From: Betaproteobacteria bacterium
Lineage (GTDB): Bacteria; Desulfobacterota; Desulfovibrionia; Desulfovibrionales; Desulfovibrionaceae
NCBI GenBank assembly: GCA_009778295.1
Contig: WRKB01000267.1
Span: 1-7,818, forward strand
Length of the DNA stretch: 7,818 bases
Reading direction: 5' to 3'
Both the position numbers and the translations under genes were made by a program. Below, piece by piece: positions 5,757 to 7,818 of this stretch (positions are counted from its first letter, which is position 1; every line of letters begins with the position of its first letter). The notes below the pieces were generated by a model. The model made no database searches, was not told where the DNA came from, and saw only the letters and a program-made list of their open reading frames with translations.

Positions 5757-5957
5757 GCATCCACTCTCGCCGCCATCGTTCCTTCCCGGCGGATACGCCA
5801 GTCCGGGGAAGCCGTTCCACCCCAAAAGCAGGGGGAGCAGCATGTTACTTTGAGACGCTCCGCCCCCTGAGGCGAAGCACATCTTGCCTGTGACCTGTGC
5901 AGGCGGACGCGGCGCTTTGCGCTTGCGCCGCCGGAACAAGTTCACTGTGGCGCTGCT
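5757..5957 (-). other. rpmG to tRNA-Trp spacer
   Basis: A 201-nt non-coding gap, mostly taken up by repeat copy C (5837-5959). The remaining 5757-5836 is GC-rich with no ORF that has family similarity, and I see no clear promoter or terminator in it. Confidence 0.5.
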
Positions 5958-5959
5958 CT
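5837..5959 (-). repeat. Expanded intergenic repeat, copy C (after rpmG)
   Basis: In transcript sense it begins AGAGCAGCGCC within the rpmG stop codon region and ends GCGTCTCAAAGTAACATGCTGC, matching copy B at both ends. GCGGCGC 5909-5915 pairs perfectly with GCGCCGC 5925-5931, a hairpin also present, with different bases, in copy B. The element is bounded by short inverted ends GAGCAGC (5835-5841) and GCTGCTC (5952-5958). Its left end overlaps the last codon(s) of rpmG, so it may be an old insertion that supplied the stop codon, or shared ancestry may be limited to structure. Confidence 0.5.
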
Positions 5960-6107
5960 AACGCGTTTCGCGGTGTACCGTATGTTTCCTGTCCCAAGGA
6001 CAGTACTTCTTTATCTCAAGACGGCCGGTCGTATTTTTCTTGTTCTTCACGGTAGCGTAGTTCCGGCGCTTGCACTCGGTGCAGGCAAGCAAGATGTTCA
6101 CGCGCAT
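5958..6107 (-). CDS. rpmG: Ribosomal protein bL33
   Basis: A 49-residue large-subunit protein near the E site, easily missed by length filters. The translation starts [20 protein letters not shown] and ends HTVHRETR, with [18 protein letters not shown] in the middle, which is clearly bL33. It starts at ATG 6105-6107, 4 bases after the tuf stop, with GGAG at the very end of tuf acting as ribosome binding site, so it is co-transcribed with tuf. The zinc-ribbon cysteines are Cys9, Cys12 and Cys36; the expected fourth ligand position (39) is Asp in CPWD, so zinc binding is atypical or lost. Confidence 0.95.
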   Translation of the reverse strand: MRVNILLACTECKRRNYATVKNKKNTTGRLEIKKYCPWDRKHTVHRETR

Positions 6108-6111
6108 GGGC

Positions 6112-7305
<1,194 letters not shown>

Positions 7306-7333
7306 GATTGCTCTCTCCCTGGGGATATTGTTG

Positions 7334-7342
7334 TTTGTATAC
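7334..7342 (-). promoter_or_regulatory. GTATACAAA box in the tuf leader, shared with the rplK leader
   Basis: The transcript strand reads GTATACAAACAACAATAT ending about 20 bases before the tuf ATG. The rplK leader has GTATACAAATAATAT (4681-4695). TATACA resembles a -10 hexamer, but I see no matching -35 box 16-18 bases upstream in either place. An A/U-rich translation enhancer is the alternative. Confidence 0.25.
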
Positions 7343-7428
7343 TCGAGGTCAGCTTACCTGACATGCCTGTTCATGCGCCCAAATGCGCGGACTGGAAGAC
7401 TGCATGTGGGGGGCAATGGGGCAGGAGG

Positions 7429-7504
7429 TGGAGCGGGAAACGAGACTCGAACTCGCAACCCTCAGCTTGGAAGGCTGATGCTCTAGCCATTGAGCTATTC
7501 CCGC
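7429..7504 (-). tRNA. tRNA-Gly (anticodon TCC)
   Basis: 76 bases including the encoded CCA (7429-7431). Acceptor GCGGGAA (7498-7504) pairs with TTCCCGC (7433-7439), discriminator T; anticodon stem TCAGC/GCTGA with loop CTTCCAA gives TCC, reading GGA and probably GGG. T arm GCGAG/CTCGT with loop TTCGAGT. It is the last tRNA before tuf, 123 nt upstream of its start. Confidence 0.97.
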
Positions 7505-7522
7505 ATAACGCCGTAGTACCCC

Positions 7523-7561
7523 GACAGGCAGCCTGTCTCCTACAGCCAAGGCATTCGCCTT
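7523..7561 (-). other. Two small hairpins in the tRNA-Gly/tRNA-Tyr spacer
   Basis: GACAGG/CCTGTC (7523-7528 with 7532-7537, 3-base loop) and AAGGC/GCCTT (7548-7552 with 7557-7561, 4-base loop) lie between the two tRNAs. No T run follows either. Plausible processing or spacing structures in the pre-tRNA transcript; function not shown. Confidence 0.3.
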
Positions 7562-7594
7562 GCTGCGCGTCTTCTGTAGAAGGCGCGCAAAAAC

Positions 7595-7680
7595 TGGTGG
7601 TGGGGGGTGGATTTGAACCACCGAAGTCGTACGACGACAGATTTACAGTCTGTTCCCTTTGGCCCCTCGGGAACCCCACC
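7595..7680 (-). tRNA. tRNA-Tyr (anticodon GTA)
   Basis: 86 bases with an encoded CCA (7595-7597) and the long variable arm typical of bacterial tRNA-Tyr. Acceptor GGTGGGG (7674-7680) pairs with CCCCACC (7599-7605), discriminator A; anticodon stem ACAGA/TCTGT with loop CTGTAAA gives GTA; T arm GGTGG/CCACC with loop TTCAAAT. The Thr-Tyr-Gly-tuf order matches the well-known tufB operon arrangement. Confidence 0.97.
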
Positions 7681-7739
7681 CAAAACGGCACGCCGCATAT
7701 TCCCAGGACAAAGACCAACGCGCCTTTATCCTTGCGTGC

Positions 7740-7815
7740 TGGAGCTGGCGATGGGACTCGAACCCGCAACCTGCTGATTACAAATCAGCTGCTCTGCCAG
7801 TTGAGCTACGCCAGC
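7740..7815 (-). tRNA. tRNA-Thr (anticodon TGT)
   Basis: 76 bases with an encoded CCA (7740-7742), complete just inside the window end. Acceptor GCTGGCG (7809-7815) pairs with CGCCAGC (7744-7750), discriminator T; anticodon stem GCTGA/TCAGC with loop TTTGTAA gives TGT, reading ACA and probably ACG. The T stem GCGGG/CCCAT contains one G-T pair and one C-A mismatch, slightly weak but compatible with a working tRNA. The promoter of the operon must lie beyond the window. Confidence 0.95.
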
Positions 7816-7818
7816 GTA

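Noticed and set aside
5619..5945. 108-codon - strand frame across tRNA-Trp and its upstream spacer
   Set aside because: It runs through a tRNA gene and a repeat, with no protein-like composition.
5680..6107. rpmG and tRNA-Trp between tuf and secE as a novel arrangement
   Set aside because: tuf, rpmG, tRNA-Trp and secE in this order is common across many bacterial groups, so it is not reported as unusual.
7371..7769. 132-codon - strand frame across the three tRNA genes
   Set aside because: The translation is made of tRNA sequence (typical RVPSPAP and GSNPPP strings that come from T arms).

Overview
This window looks like the chromosome of a Gram-negative sulfate reducer of the Desulfovibrio type (Desulfovibrionaceae or a close relative). 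The assignment is an inference from a tungstate uptake system of the TupABC type, moderately high GC, the style of the ribosomal proteins, and tRNA genes that encode their own CCA ends. No 16S or other decisive marker is present. Most of the window is conserved housekeeping DNA. I found no phage, IS element, CRISPR array or defence system.

Left part, + strand (1-2056): the 3' portion of tupA, then complete tupB and tupC. Together they encode the binding protein, permease and ATPase of a tungstate ABC importer, which supplies metal for tungsten (or molybdenum) pterin enzymes such as formate dehydrogenases. tupB and tupC are 7 nt apart and probably translated together. tupA is separated from tupB by 186 nt that can fold into a small hairpin and a much larger nested hairpin whose 3' arm contains the tupB ribosome binding site. 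This is the most interesting non-coding signal in the window. A GC-rich hairpin with a short T run follows tupC.

Right part, - strand (7815 down to 2150), in transcription order: tRNA-Thr(TGT), tRNA-Tyr(GTA), tRNA-Gly(TCC), tuf, rpmG, tRNA-Trp(CCA), secE, nusG, rplK, rplA, rplJ, rplL. This is the classic tRNA-tufB-secE-nusG-rplKAJL cluster with rpmG and a tRNA-Trp gene between tuf and secE. It supplies EF-Tu and cognate tRNAs, the Sec translocon subunit SecE, the elongation factor NusG, and the two ribosomal stalk modules (L11/L1 and L10/L12). The 323-nt rplA-rplJ spacer carries a recognisable L10-binding leader just upstream of rplJ, plus several more hairpins.

Two context points stand out. 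First, rpoB does not follow rplL: the operon ends 93 nt from the convergent tupC, so the usual rplL-rpoBC linkage is broken here. Second, the spacers after rplL, rplA, nusG and rpmG carry related sequence: a motif like AGAGCAG close to the stop codon, then a motif like TCTCAAAGNAACNTGC. They occur in a compact form (about 30 nt) or an expanded form (about 122 nt), which suggests a dispersed intergenic repeat family.
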